23,694 nt of DNA from CAZAGD01 sp964484485 (GCA_964484485.1 CAZAGD010000193.1:1-23694); one strand, 5' to 3'. Shown: positions 1-7,074, numbered from the stretch's first letter. Translations and numbers: made by a program. Notes: generated by a model from the letters alone, not told the origin.

Positions 1-29
1 TATTTGATTTACAAAAGGATCCCCTGTTT

Positions 30-881
30 ATGGAACAAAATTTAAAAAGATTTCAGGAAATGAAAGAAAAGATGCCTGCTTACCGAGAGGTTTTGAATTT
101 GGCCGAGAAGCTATGGGAAGCTAAGAGGCAAATGATGGCCAGGTTAAATCTTTCCCCCCTTCTCTTGGAAAAAAGCAATGTAAAAATGCATCTCCAAGAA
201 GGCTTTCCTTTTTTTGAGTTTAGTTCCCTTCCGCTGGACTTCGAAAGAGCCGAGGAATATTTTTATGAATTATTAAAGATTTTTAGCACCCAGACCCCCC
301 AAAAGTATGAAGCTCTGCATAGGATTTTAGAGGAAAAGAAATTTTCTTTTCGTCTTTTTTGGCATGATTTTTGTAAAGGAAGAGTGGAAGAAACAAATTT
401 ATATGAGGAATTGGGTCAAGAAGGCAGTCTCCTCTTCTTCTTTACCATCCAAACCTTACGACCCTTTTTGGAAAGATATGCCCAACAATGGCAAAAAGAG
501 AGACCCAAAGAAATATCTTGGACTTTGGGATATTGTCCTTTCTGCGGTGGCTATGCAGGCTTAGGGGAAATAAAAGAGGAGGGCCAAAAAGTTCTTCATT
601 GTTCGCTATGTTTTACCGAGTGGAGTTATCCGCGTCTGCGCTGTCCTTATTGCCAGAATGAAGATCAACAAAAGCTTTCTTATTTTCAGGTTGAAGGTGA
701 AATAGATAAAAGAGTGGATGTTTGTTTTCTTTGTCGTCACTATCTGAAGACTATTGACTCGCGGGAAAGGGTTAAACCTATCGATTGGGAAGTAGAAGAC
801 TATCTCACCCTTTATTTAGATTACCTGGCTCAAGAAGAAGGCTTTCAACGTCCGGCCAAGCTTTTTGTGGCCGTCAAATAA
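30..881 (+). CDS. fdhE: FdhE-like formate dehydrogenase accessory protein
   Basis: This 283-residue protein resembles FdhE, a cytoplasmic factor that helps form active respiratory formate dehydrogenase and binds its catalytic subunit. The N-terminal ~160 residues look helical. The C-terminal part carries four CxxC pairs, at C169/C172 (in CPFCGG), C191/C194, C205/C208 (CPYC) and C232/C235. This is the rubredoxin-like iron or zinc arrangement expected of FdhE. Its length is close to the usual ~300 residues. The ATG at 30 follows an AAAGGAT ribosome site about nine bases upstream. hypB begins 12 bases after the stop, so the two are probably co-transcribed. No formate dehydrogenase subunit is inside the window; it may lie to the left. 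The four CxxC pairs make the family call fairly firm, but the substrate enzyme is inferred. Confidence 0.8.
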   Translation: MEQNLKRFQEMKEKMPAYREVLNLAEKLWEAKRQMMARLNLSPLLLEKSNVKMHLQEGFPFFEFSSLPLDFERAEEYFYELLKIFSTQTPQKYEALHRILEEKKFSFRLFWHDFCKGRVEETNLYEELGQEGSLLFFFTIQTLRPFLERYAQQWQKERPKEISWTLGYCPFCGGYAGLGEIKEEGQKVLHCSLCFTEWSYPRLRCPYCQNEDQQKLSYFQVEGEIDKRVDVCFLCRHYLKTIDSRERVKPIDWEVEDYLTLYLDYLAQEEGFQRPAKLFVAVK

Positions 882-893
882 AAGGAGAGGATT

Positions 894-1574
894 TTGAAGA
901 TCTCCGTAGTTAAAAATATATTGGAAGCAAACGAACGTCTGGCTGCGGAAAACCGCAGACTTTTTTATGAGCGAGGATTATTGGTCATAAATTTAATGAG
1001 CTCTCCAGGAGCAGGAAAGACAAGTCTTTTAGAGAAAACGATCTTATCGTTAAAAGATGATTTGCGCTTTGGAGTTATCGAAGGGGATATACAATCTACC
1101 TATGATGCGGAAAGGATTGAAAAAACAGGAGCCCAAGTAGTGCAGATCAATACGGGCGGAGCCTGTCATCTGGACAGTAATATGATTCAGGAAGCCCTAA
1201 AAAATATGACCCTCGATAATCTGGATCTGCTCTTCATCGAGAACGTAGGTAACCTGGTCTGCCCGGCGGAATTTAATTTAGGTGAAGATTTTAAAGCCAT
1301 GATTCTAAGCGTCACCGAAGGAGATGATAAACCCCTAAAGTATCCATTAATGTTTAGGGAGTCGCGGGTGCTAATCATAAATAAAATAGACCTCCTCCCC
1401 TTTTGCGACTGTAATATTGAGCTGATAGAAAAAAGAGCCTGGCAGATAAATCCCCAGTTGGCTATTTTCCGTATTTCCTGCAAAACAGGAGAAGGATTGG
1501 CCGAGTGGACCACCTGGCTTAAAGAGAAAGCCAGGAAAAATAGGAAGGAGGACCAGGGAATTCATAAATCTTGA
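894..1574 (+). CDS. hypB: HypB, hydrogenase nickel-incorporation GTPase
   Basis: This is a 226-residue SIMIBI-class GTPase that delivers nickel to NiFe hydrogenase, together with HypA, during cofactor assembly in the cytoplasm. Visible motifs are the P-loop SSPGAGKTS (36-44), the EGDIQST switch segment, the nickel/zinc site Cys91-His92 in the CHLD motif with Cys123 in NLVCPAEF, the ENVGN segment, TEGDDKPLKYP, and the guanine-specificity motif NKID (163-166). The N-terminal CxxCGC nickel site and the His-rich stretch of some HypB proteins are both absent, so this is the short form. The start is TTG at 894, with AGGAG immediately upstream in the intergenic bases after fdhE. hypA and the other hyp genes are not in the window. 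The family assignment is strong; linkage to a specific hydrogenase is inferred. Confidence 0.93.
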   Translation: MKISVVKNILEANERLAAENRRLFYERGLLVINLMSSPGAGKTSLLEKTILSLKDDLRFGVIEGDIQSTYDAERIEKTGAQVVQINTGGACHLDSNMIQEALKNMTLDNLDLLFIENVGNLVCPAEFNLGEDFKAMILSVTEGDDKPLKYPLMFRESRVLIINKIDLLPFCDCNIELIEKRAWQINPQLAIFRISCKTGEGLAEWTTWLKEKARKNRKEDQGIHKS

Positions 1575-1661
1575 AATAACAGGAGCCGATGATTAAATTA
1601 ATCGTGTCCACACCATCCTGGGTTAAACCCGAAAATAGGAAAAATTTTAAGGAGGATAAGG

Positions 1662-1802
1662 ATGGGCAGCGCAATCATTTGGATTTTTATCATAGTCATT
1701 GGCTTAGGAATTCCTGTTCTACTTGCCCTTTATGCCTTTATGAAAAAGAGAAGAGAATGGCGAAAAGCTTGGAAATTGAAAGGTTCGCCGAATAAAGCTT
1801 GA
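1662..1802 (+). CDS. Small single-span membrane protein of unknown function
   Basis: I read a 46-codon gene here that falls below common length cut-offs. The ATG at 1662 follows a near-perfect AAGGAGGATAAGG ribosome site. Residues 4-27 form one strongly hydrophobic helix (IIWIFIIVIGLGIPVLLALY and flanks). A short, very basic tail follows (KKRREWRKAWKLK), so an N-out/C-in orientation is likely by the positive-inside rule. It lies 87 bases after hypB, and an intrinsic terminator begins about 20 bases past its stop, so it is probably the last gene of the fdhE-hypB transcript. I do not recognise a family. A longer overlapping reading frame (ATG at 1589, 68 codons) exists in another frame but has no membrane or domain signature. 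Confidence 0.6.
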   Translation: MGSAIIWIFIIVIGLGIPVLLALYAFMKKRREWRKAWKLKGSPNKA

Positions 1803-1820
1803 GAATTTAAAGAAGAAATA

Positions 1821-1853
1821 AAAAAGCCGCTGAAAGAAGCGGCTTTTTTATTT
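1821..1853. terminator. Bidirectional intrinsic terminator
   Basis: The GC stem GCCGC (1826-1830) pairs with GCGGC (1839-1843), extended by five A-T pairs. It has an A-rich left flank and a T-rich right flank, so it can stop transcription in both directions. On the plus strand it closes the fdhE-hypB-small protein unit. On the minus strand it lies just after the 3' end of tRNA-Leu and would close pgk-tpiA-secG-tRNA. Confidence 0.85.
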
Positions 1854-1858
1854 TAATT

Positions 1859-1945
1859 TGGTGCCGAAGGCGGGACTCGAACCCGCACGAGCGGAGCTCG
1901 CCACCCCCTCAAGATGGTGTGTCTACCAGATTCCACCACTTCGGC
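1859..1945 (-). tRNA. tRNA-Leu (anticodon GAG), CCA encoded
   Basis: Read on the minus strand, the acceptor stem is GCCGAAG/CTTCGGC with discriminator A, followed by a genomically encoded CCA (complement of 1859-1861). The D-loop carries GGTAGAC. The anticodon stem CCATC/GGTGG closes the loop TTGAGGG, giving anticodon GAG. A long class II variable arm (CGAGC-TCC-GCTCG) and a T-arm with GGTTCGAGTCC complete it. Size (84 nt plus CCA), long variable arm and anticodon all fit leucine. The 5' end is 40 bases past the secG stop, so it is probably processed from the same transcript. E. coli has the same pairing (secG-leuU, also a GAG leucine tRNA). Confidence 0.96.
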
Positions 1946-1985
1946 ATTATAATTTTTCCTCGTCCTTCTTCCCGCTTCCCTCCTT

Positions 1986-2330
1986 TTACTTAGCTGGTGG
2001 TTGAGGCGGATTTATGGGCGTTCCTTTTTCTACCGGCGCAGGTGGAGGAGCGGGCACGGTCTTTTTGGGTTGACTTTCTTTTATTATGGAAGATCCAGTT
2101 TTATGACTGGAAACATAAGCTAAGCTGATAGAAGTTATCATAAAAATAATAGCTACCCCAGTGGTGATCCTGGTCAAAAAGCCTCCCGGCCCTGCGGAAC
2201 CAAAGAGAGTCTGACTCGATCCACCCCCAAAGGCCGCCCCAATATCAGCACCGCGGCCAGTTTGGAGCAAAACGATCATGATCAATAAAAAACATATGAC
2301 CACATGAATTATAGCTAAAGCAAGCGACAT
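1986..2330 (-). CDS. secG: SecG, preprotein translocase subunit
   Basis: This 114-residue protein is the small SecYEG channel subunit that assists protein export at the inner membrane. It has two transmembrane helices (about 4-22 and 53-73). Between them is the conserved loop with LLQTGRGADIG, AAFGGGSSQTLFG and GPGGFLTRITT, diagnostic of SecG. The C-terminus beyond ~85 is a Pro/Ala-rich tail, as in many SecG proteins. The ATG follows AAGGGGGT about eight bases upstream. It sits 79 bases after tpiA in the common pgk-tpiA-secG order. tRNA-Leu follows directly. Confidence 0.93.
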   Translation of the reverse strand: MSLALAIIHVVICFLLIMIVLLQTGRGADIGAAFGGGSSQTLFGSAGPGGFLTRITTGVAIIFMITSISLAYVSSHKTGSSIIKESQPKKTVPAPPPAPVEKGTPINPPQPPAK

Positions 2331-2409
2331 TATTTTTTACCCCCTTAAAAATTAATATATAGCATATTTTGCTCTTCAGGGGAAGATTTTTTTACCTTCA
2401 TCCATTTTA

Positions 2410-3183
2410 TTATTTTTTACCTTTGCCAGCGCATGCTTTAATAATCTGGATAAATGAGTTAATCTCTAAGCTCGCCCCACCGACTAAAGCTCCATCCACA
2501 TCTTCCTGAGCAATAATTTCTGATATATTATCAGGTTTCACACTCCCGCCATAAAGAATACTGATTTCTTCTGCTAACTGCGGAGAAAAAAGCTCTCTGA
2601 TCATCTGCCGAATAAAATTCTGCATCTCTTGGGCCTGCTGCGGCGTAGCTGTTTTCCCTGTACCTATGGCCCAAACAGGTTCGTAGGCAATTACCAACTC
2701 CTGCGGGTTATTTATCTTGACCCCGGCCAAACCGGCCTTGATTTGCTTTTCTACTATAGAAAAAGCCTTTCCCGCTTCTCTTTCCGGAAGAGTTTCGCCC
2801 ACACAAAAAATTGGAGTAAGGCCAGTTTTGAAGAGAGCCAATATTTTTTTATTTATGGATTCATCGGTCTCGCCAAAGAATTGGCGCCGTTCAGAATGGC
2901 CGATAATCGAAAAATGACAACCGGCATCTAATAACATCAGGGGAGACACTTCGCCAGTATAGGCACCCCATTCGGCCCAAAAAGAATTCTGGGCTGAAAC
3001 CAGAATGGGAGATTCTTTTAGAACTCGGGCGGCCGCCGCCAAAGAAGTAAAGGGAGGGGCTACCGCCACCTGGACTCCGGAGAAGTCAGCTAATTGCGCT
3101 CTTAGCTGAGCACAGAATTCTTCTGTTTCAGAGATGCGTTTATACATTTTCCAATTTCCCACTACTAAGGGGATGCGCGGCAT
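2410..3183 (-). CDS. tpiA: Triosephosphate isomerase
   Basis: This enzyme interconverts dihydroxyacetone phosphate and glyceraldehyde-3-phosphate in glycolysis and gluconeogenesis. Catalytic residues are visible as Lys12 in GNWKM, His96 in IIGHSERR and Glu168 in AYEPVWAIGTG. The phosphate-binding YGGSVKPDN motif lies near the C-terminus. I place the start at the ATG at 3183 (257 residues, usual length). The sequence AGGAGGA lies seven bases before it. The in-frame ATG five codons earlier (3198) would bury that ribosome site inside the gene. The pgk stop is at 3200, so translation of the two genes is probably coupled. Confidence 0.96.
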   Translation of the reverse strand: MPRIPLVVGNWKMYKRISETEEFCAQLRAQLADFSGVQVAVAPPFTSLAAAARVLKESPILVSAQNSFWAEWGAYTGEVSPLMLLDAGCHFSIIGHSERRQFFGETDESINKKILALFKTGLTPIFCVGETLPEREAGKAFSIVEKQIKAGLAGVKINNPQELVIAYEPVWAIGTGKTATPQQAQEMQNFIRQMIRELFSPQLAEEISILYGGSVKPDNISEIIAQEDVDGALVGGASLEINSFIQIIKACAGKGKK

Positions 3184-3199
3184 TCTCGTCCTCCTCATT

Positions 3200-4390
3200 T
3201 TATTTTGGGTTTCGCAACGCCTCTACACCAGGAAGTTTTTTGCCCTCTAAAAGTTCTAAAAAAGCACCGCCGGCAGTGGAAATGTAAGAAATTTTATGAG
3301 CATAACCAGATTGATTAAGGGCCAAATTAGTATCTCCTCCTCCGGCTACGCTAACTGCTCCGGATTCCGCAATTGCCTGAATAATAGCCCATGTTCCTTT
3401 ATTGAAGGGAACAGTTTCGAAAGCCCCTAAAGGCCCATTCCATAAAATAGTTTTGGCCCCTTGCAAAGCTTCTTGGAAAAGAGTAATGGTCGCCGGTCCT
3501 ATATCCAAACCCATGAGATCGGCCGGAATTTCTTTTGCGGGAACGACGCGGGAAGGAGAAGACGAGGTCATTTCTTGGGCCACTACGCAATCAACTGGTA
3601 GGTAAACCTTGGCCCCTCTTTGTTGGGCAGTTTTTAAGATCTCCTTAGCCGTGGATAAGAGATTCTCTTCCATCAGAGACTTGCCCACCTCCCACCCTAA
3701 AGCTTTTAAAAAGGTAAAGGCCATTCCGCCACCGATTAACATCTTGTCTACCAGGAGGATTAAATTTTGTAAAACTTCTAATTTTCCAGAAACTTTTGCT
3801 CCACCAATAATAGCTACTAAGGGACGGGCAGGGGCGACCATGACTTTGTATAAATAATTAAGTTCTTCTTTCATTAAAAATCCGGCAGCTTTTGCGGTGA
3901 AGAATTTAGTTATCCCTTCTACGGAAGCGTGAGCCCGATGCGAGACGGCAAAAGCATCGTTGACATAAATATCCGCTAAGCGGGCTAATTTTTCAGCAAA
4001 GGCGGGATCATTCTTTTCTTCTTCTTTATGAAAGCGCAGGTTTTCCAAAAGAAGTATTTCTCCCGGGTTGAGCGCGGTGACCATTTTTTCTACTTCAGGG
4101 CCAATACAATCCGGGGCTAATTTGACTTCTTTTTTTATAAGTTCACTTAACTTTTGCGCAACTGGCGCCAAGCTATATTTAGGCTCAACTTTTCCGGAAG
4201 GGCGGCCAAGATGGGAGGCTAATATAATTTTGGCTCCTTGATTTAAAGCGAACTCAATAGTAGGAAGCGAGGCTCTAATACGTGTATCATCTGTAACTTG
4301 TCCTTTTTCATCAGTTGGTACATTAAAATCTACCCTAATAAATACCCTTTTATGGCGCAGAGACAACTCGTCTATACTTTTAAATTCCAT
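3200..4390 (-). CDS. pgk: Phosphoglycerate kinase
   Basis: This 396-residue kinase transfers phosphate between 1,3-bisphosphoglycerate and ADP in lower glycolysis. The substrate-binding N-domain shows RVDFNVP (19-25), Arg38, ASHLGRPSG (His60, Arg63), LLENLRFHKEE and NDAFAVSHRAHAS. The nucleotide-binding C-domain shows GGAKVSGK, GGGMAFTF, NGPLG and GGGDTNLAL (Thr where Ser is common). The ATG lies eight bases after GGGGAGG. It is the first gene of pgk-tpiA-secG-tRNA. The gap gene that often precedes pgk is absent here; carD lies divergently instead. A good promoter is found upstream on the minus strand. Confidence 0.97.
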   Translation of the reverse strand: MEFKSIDELSLRHKRVFIRVDFNVPTDEKGQVTDDTRIRASLPTIEFALNQGAKIILASHLGRPSGKVEPKYSLAPVAQKLSELIKKEVKLAPDCIGPEVEKMVTALNPGEILLLENLRFHKEEEKNDPAFAEKLARLADIYVNDAFAVSHRAHASVEGITKFFTAKAAGFLMKEELNYLYKVMVAPARPLVAIIGGAKVSGKLEVLQNLILLVDKMLIGGGMAFTFLKALGWEVGKSLMEENLLSTAKEILKTAQQRGAKVYLPVDCVVAQEMTSSSPSRVVPAKEIPADLMGLDIGPATITLFQEALQGAKTILWNGPLGAFETVPFNKGTWAIIQAIAESGAVSVAGGGDTNLALNQSGYAHKISYISTAGGAFLELLEGKKLPGVEALRNPK

Positions 4391-4431
4391 GGCCTTTTAC
4401 CTCCCCTGAGAATTTTGAAGAGCATAAACTT

Positions 4432-4461
4432 ATCTTAAATTTTCATGAAAGACAAAGTCAA
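4432..4461 (-). promoter_or_regulatory. Predicted pgk promoter
   Basis: On the minus strand, TTGACT (4461-4456) and TAAGAT (4437-4432) are separated by 18 bases, a good vegetative-sigma match. The -35 box lies inside the 19-bp palindrome at 4452-4470, and the spacer contains a second, 10-bp palindrome (4441-4450). The predicted start would be about 35-40 bases ahead of the pgk ATG. Confidence 0.6.
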
Positions 4462-4470
4462 TGACTTTGT
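4441..4470. promoter_or_regulatory. Palindromic operator candidates at the pgk promoter
   Basis: ACAAAGTCA (4452-4460) and TGACTTTGT (4462-4470) form a perfect 9-bp inverted repeat around one central base, covering the pgk -35 box. The adjacent TTTCATGAAA (4441-4450) is a perfect 10-bp palindrome within the promoter spacer. Sites of this size and position commonly bind dimeric repressors. No regulator gene is adjacent, so the binding protein is unknown. Confidence 0.4.
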
Positions 4471-4473
4471 TGC

Positions 4474-4586
4474 CTGACCGTTGATCAGTTTTTAAATTCC
4501 AACTTAGTTCAGGCGGGAGGGAGAGAGCCTTTCCCCTTCCGCCTGTTTCCTGCTGGTAAGAAATATTAAAAATTATCGACGGTCAG
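4474..4586 (+). repeat. Nested inverted-repeat element (possible structured RNA or small repeat element)
   Basis: An outer 12-bp arm pair, CTGACCGTTGAT (4474-4485) and ATCGACGGTCAG (4575-4586), encloses an inner 12-bp hairpin, CAGGCGGGAGGG (4510-4521) and CCCTTCCGCCTG (4534-4545). Each stem has exactly one imperfect position. In both cases it is a G-U wobble if the plus strand is the RNA, but an A-C mismatch if the minus strand is. The element lies between the predicted pgk and carD promoters and would be transcribed by neither. It could be a small RNA, a REP/MITE-like element or a protein-binding region. Confidence 0.4.
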
Positions 4587-4618
4587 TCAGCCAGGGGAGG
4601 GAGGAGGAGGAAATGATG

Positions 4619-4648
4619 TTGACTTAAGCCCAATTTCAATGATATTAT
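4619..4648 (+). promoter_or_regulatory. Predicted carD promoter
   Basis: TTGACT (4619-4624) and TATTAT (4643-4648) are separated by 18 bases, and an A/T-rich stretch follows. The carD ATG lies 33 bases downstream, preceded by GGGAGG. The -35 hexamer is identical to that of the divergent pgk promoter. Confidence 0.65.
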
Positions 4649-4681
4649 AAATTTATTAGAAAAGATGCAGGGAGGCAGTAA

Positions 4682-5164
4682 ATGTTTAAAATTGGCGATA
4701 AAGCAGTCTATCCTGCGCATGGAGTGGGGATTATCGAAGATATCCAAATTAAAGAGATTTCTGGGACAAAAAGGACATTTTATGTTTTGCGCATCCTTGA
4801 CAAAGATATGACCATTTTAATCCCCACGGATAATGCCGAAACTGTTGGTTTACGAGGAATTATCGATAAAAAAGAGATTCCTAAGGTTTTTCGAATCTTG
4901 GCTGAGAGAAACGGAAAAGTTGACTGCCAGACTTGGAATCGCCGCTACCGGGAATATATGGAAAAAATCAAATCTGGATCAGTTTTTGAAGTAGCCGAAG
5001 TTTTAAGAGATCTGGTGCACTTGAAACAAGATAAAGACCTTTCTTTTGGAGAAAGGCAGATGCTTGACCTAGCCCAAAATCTCTTGGTCAAGGAGCTAGC
5101 CATCGCCAAAAATATGGCGGAGGAAAAAATCCGCCTTCGCCTCATGAGCATCTTTAATACCTAA
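4682..5164 (+). CDS. carD: CarD/CdnL-family RNA polymerase-binding regulator
   Basis: This 160-residue transcription factor resembles CarD/CdnL proteins, which bind the RNA polymerase beta subunit and stabilise open promoter complexes, notably at rRNA promoters. The N-terminal RNAP-interaction domain (about 1-65) begins with GDKAVYPAHGVG and contains LRILDKDMTILIPTDNAETVGLR (a motif set typical of the family). The C-terminal half is helical. It includes Trp85 in the TWNRRYREY segment, in the position of the family's DNA minor-groove wedge, then the conserved segments VAEVLRDL, LSFGERQML and LLVKELA. The gene is led by its own promoter and followed 48 bases later by the PIN/TRAM gene, the usual arrangement in Firmicutes-type genomes. 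Confidence 0.92.
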   Translation: MFKIGDKAVYPAHGVGIIEDIQIKEISGTKRTFYVLRILDKDMTILIPTDNAETVGLRGIIDKKEIPKVFRILAERNGKVDCQTWNRRYREYMEKIKSGSVFEVAEVLRDLVHLKQDKDLSFGERQMLDLAQNLLVKELAIAKNMAEEKIRLRLMSIFNT

Positions 5165-5212
5165 AAGCTCTTCTATTTTAAGTAAAAACTTAAAGAAAGG
5201 AGGTGAAACCAA

Positions 5213-6247
5213 GTGGGGATTTTTATTCTCAGGATTTTTTTATTAATCATAACCGGTGGCAGTGGGTATTTTATCGGTCAGCAGGTTTCTTCTTGGCCAA
5301 ATTCTCCGTACTGGGGCCTGGCTATTGGGTTGATAATTGGGCTGTTGGTCATATGGGCAGAAAGAAAGATAAGAAAAGCTCCTCTTAAAGTAATCATTGG
5401 TGGCGCCTTAGGATTTGTGCTGGGTTTGATGATGGCCAATCTTTTGGTTGGCGCCTTTTTGGCCGGCTTTTTAGAAAAGATAGAAGCAAGCTTTTCCGGT
5501 TACCTGCTGATCAACAGCATTTTAGGTTATCTGGGGCTAATTTTAGGAATTAAGAAGGGAAAAGAATTTGAATGGAGTATGCTTCCTTGGTTTGCTAAAG
5601 AAGGTGGCTCGGGAAGTAATAGCCATAAAGTCTTAGATACTAGCGTAATCATCGATGGGCGCATCGCTGATATCTGCGATACAGGATTCATGGAGGGAAC
5701 ATTTATCATTCCTCAATTTATCCTTCAAGAATTAAGACACATCGCTGACTCTTCTGATCCTCTGAAAAGGGGTAGGGGACGGAGGGGATTAGATATTCTT
5801 AATAGGATGCAGAAGCAGTCCAATGTTGAGGTAAAAATTATTGACCAAGATTACCCTAAAATTCAGGAAGTTGACGCCAAGCTGATTGCCTTGGCCAAAG
5901 ATTTGAAAGCTAAGATCATCACTAATGATTTTAATCTAAATAAGGTGGCCGAATTACAAGGAGTACCAGTCTTAAATATTAATCAGCTCTTCAACGCCCT
6001 CAAACCCGTGGTCCTGCCCGGGGAAGTGATGAATGTAAAAATTCTAAAAGAAGGAAAAGAGCCGGGACAAGGAGTAGCTTATTTGGATGATGGGACGATG
6101 GTGGTGGTCGATAATGCTAAGCGTTATATGGGCAAGAATGTAGATGTATCAGTAACCAGTGTATTGCAAACCACAGCGGGGAGAATGATTTTCACGATTT
6201 TGAAAGAAGATGCCCCGGAAAATTTTTACCAGAATTTTAATCATTAA
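5213..6247 (+). CDS. yacL: YacL-like membrane protein with PIN and TRAM domains
   Basis: This 344-residue protein has about four N-terminal membrane helices (roughly 5-22, 34-50, 58-80, 97-114). A PIN nuclease-like domain (about 138-255) follows, with acidic residues Asp142 (VLDTSVIIDGR), Asp221 (EVDAKLIALA) and Asp239 (ITNDFNL). It ends in a TRAM RNA-binding domain (about 266-330). The layout matches B. subtilis YacL; a membrane-tethered ribonuclease role is likely but not proven for the family. The start is GTG at 5213, eight bases after a full AAGGAGGTG site. An ATG-less N-terminus makes this start the only one with a good ribosome site. It shares the carD transcript and is closed by a strong terminator before ispD. 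Confidence 0.9.
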   Translation: MGIFILRIFLLIITGGSGYFIGQQVSSWPNSPYWGLAIGLIIGLLVIWAERKIRKAPLKVIIGGALGFVLGLMMANLLVGAFLAGFLEKIEASFSGYLLINSILGYLGLILGIKKGKEFEWSMLPWFAKEGGSGSNSHKVLDTSVIIDGRIADICDTGFMEGTFIIPQFILQELRHIADSSDPLKRGRGRRGLDILNRMQKQSNVEVKIIDQDYPKIQEVDAKLIALAKDLKAKIITNDFNLNKVAELQGVPVLNINQLFNALKPVVLPGEVMNVKILKEGKEPGQGVAYLDDGTMVVVDNAKRYMGKNVDVSVTSVLQTTAGRMIFTILKEDAPENFYQNFNH

Positions 6248-6271
6248 ATAAATTTTTCAAGTGGAGAAATT

Positions 6272-6304
6272 ACCCAGAATTTCTCAGGAAATTCTGGGTT
6301 TTTC
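6272..6304 (+). terminator. Strong intrinsic terminator after the PIN/TRAM gene
   Basis: A perfect 12-bp stem, ACCCAGAATTTC (6272-6283) with GAAATTCTGGGT (6288-6299), closes a TCAG tetraloop and runs into a T-rich tail (TTTTTCTTT). It lies 24 bases past the stop codon and separates carD-yacL from the following long operon. Confidence 0.92.
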
Positions 6305-6362
6305 TTTATCTGCCGAAGAAAACTTCCCGAATGATCAGATTTGAGATAGAGGAAATAGAAAT

Positions 6363-7064
6363 ATGAAGCGAGTAGTGGCCTTAATTCCGGCAGCAGGAAG
6401 GGGAAGAAGAATGGGGAGCGAAGTTCCGAAAACTTCTCTGCTCTTGGGCGGAATTCCTTTGCTCAAACATACCCTCTTCAAATTTGAAACCTGTAGGGAA
6501 ATTCAAGAGGTAGTTCCTTTGGTTCCGGTTGAAGAAGTTCCTTTTTGGGAAGAAGAGATTTTGCAGAAGAAGGAGATAAAAAAGGTACGGCGCATATTAG
6601 CAGGAGGGGAAGAGCGGCAAGATTCCGTATTTCTTGGCTTACAAGCGGTCGCGGGGGAGGCCGAGATAGTTGTTATTCATGATGGAGTACGTCCCTTTGT
6701 TTCTCCAAAATTAATAAAAAAAACTTTAGCCGAGATGGAAAACTTTCAGGCGGTAATTACTGCTCTGCCGGTCGAAGATACTGTCAAAGAAATCTCTCCC
6801 CGAAAAGAGGTGGTCAAAACTCTGGAACGCAGTTTTTTATGGTTTGTCCAGACCCCGCAGGCCTTCACTTATAGTTTAATATTCTATGCGCATGAAAAAG
6901 CCCATAAAGAAAATTTCTTCGGCACGGACGATGCGGCTTTAATCGAAAGATTGGGCATACCTGTCCGGGTAGTTGAAGGTTCGCGTCTTAACTTTAAAAT
7001 AACCACTCCAGAAGATTTACTCTTAGCCGAAGCTTTGCTAAAATACCAAAAGCAGGAAAGATAA
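6363..7064 (+). CDS. ispD: 2-C-methyl-D-erythritol 4-phosphate cytidylyltransferase
   Basis: IspD forms CDP-methylerythritol from CTP and MEP, the third step of the MEP isoprenoid pathway. The 233-residue protein has the nucleotidyltransferase signature PAAGRGRRMG with Arg16. Lys23 follows in the PKTSL motif, where PKQ is usual; both basic residues sit at the E. coli R20/K27 spacing. Also visible are VIHDGVRPF, VVKTLERSFLWFVQTPQAF, GTDDAALIERLG and the C-terminal NFKITTPEDL. The ATG at 6363 has an AGAGGAAA site upstream. It is the first gene of a nine-gene tightly spaced run. I found no convincing promoter between the terminator at 6272-6304 and this start. Confidence 0.95.
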   Translation: MKRVVALIPAAGRGRRMGSEVPKTSLLLGGIPLLKHTLFKFETCREIQEVVPLVPVEEVPFWEEEILQKKEIKKVRRILAGGEERQDSVFLGLQAVAGEAEIVVIHDGVRPFVSPKLIKKTLAEMENFQAVITALPVEDTVKEISPRKEVVKTLERSFLWFVQTPQAFTYSLIFYAHEKAHKENFFGTDDAALIERLGIPVRVVEGSRLNFKITTPEDLLLAEALLKYQKQER

Positions 7065-7074
7065 AAATAAAAAT

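Noticed and set aside
1589..1795. 68-codon plus-strand frame with an AGGAG before its ATG
   Set aside because: It overlaps the better-supported 46-codon membrane protein in another frame. Its ribosome spacing is short, and its product shows no domain, helix or family resemblance.
2373..2393. Plus-strand hairpin TCTTC-AGGG-GAAGA followed by seven T between tpiA and secG
   Set aside because: The stem is only five base pairs and lies antisense to the operon, with no plus-strand gene to terminate. Treated as chance.
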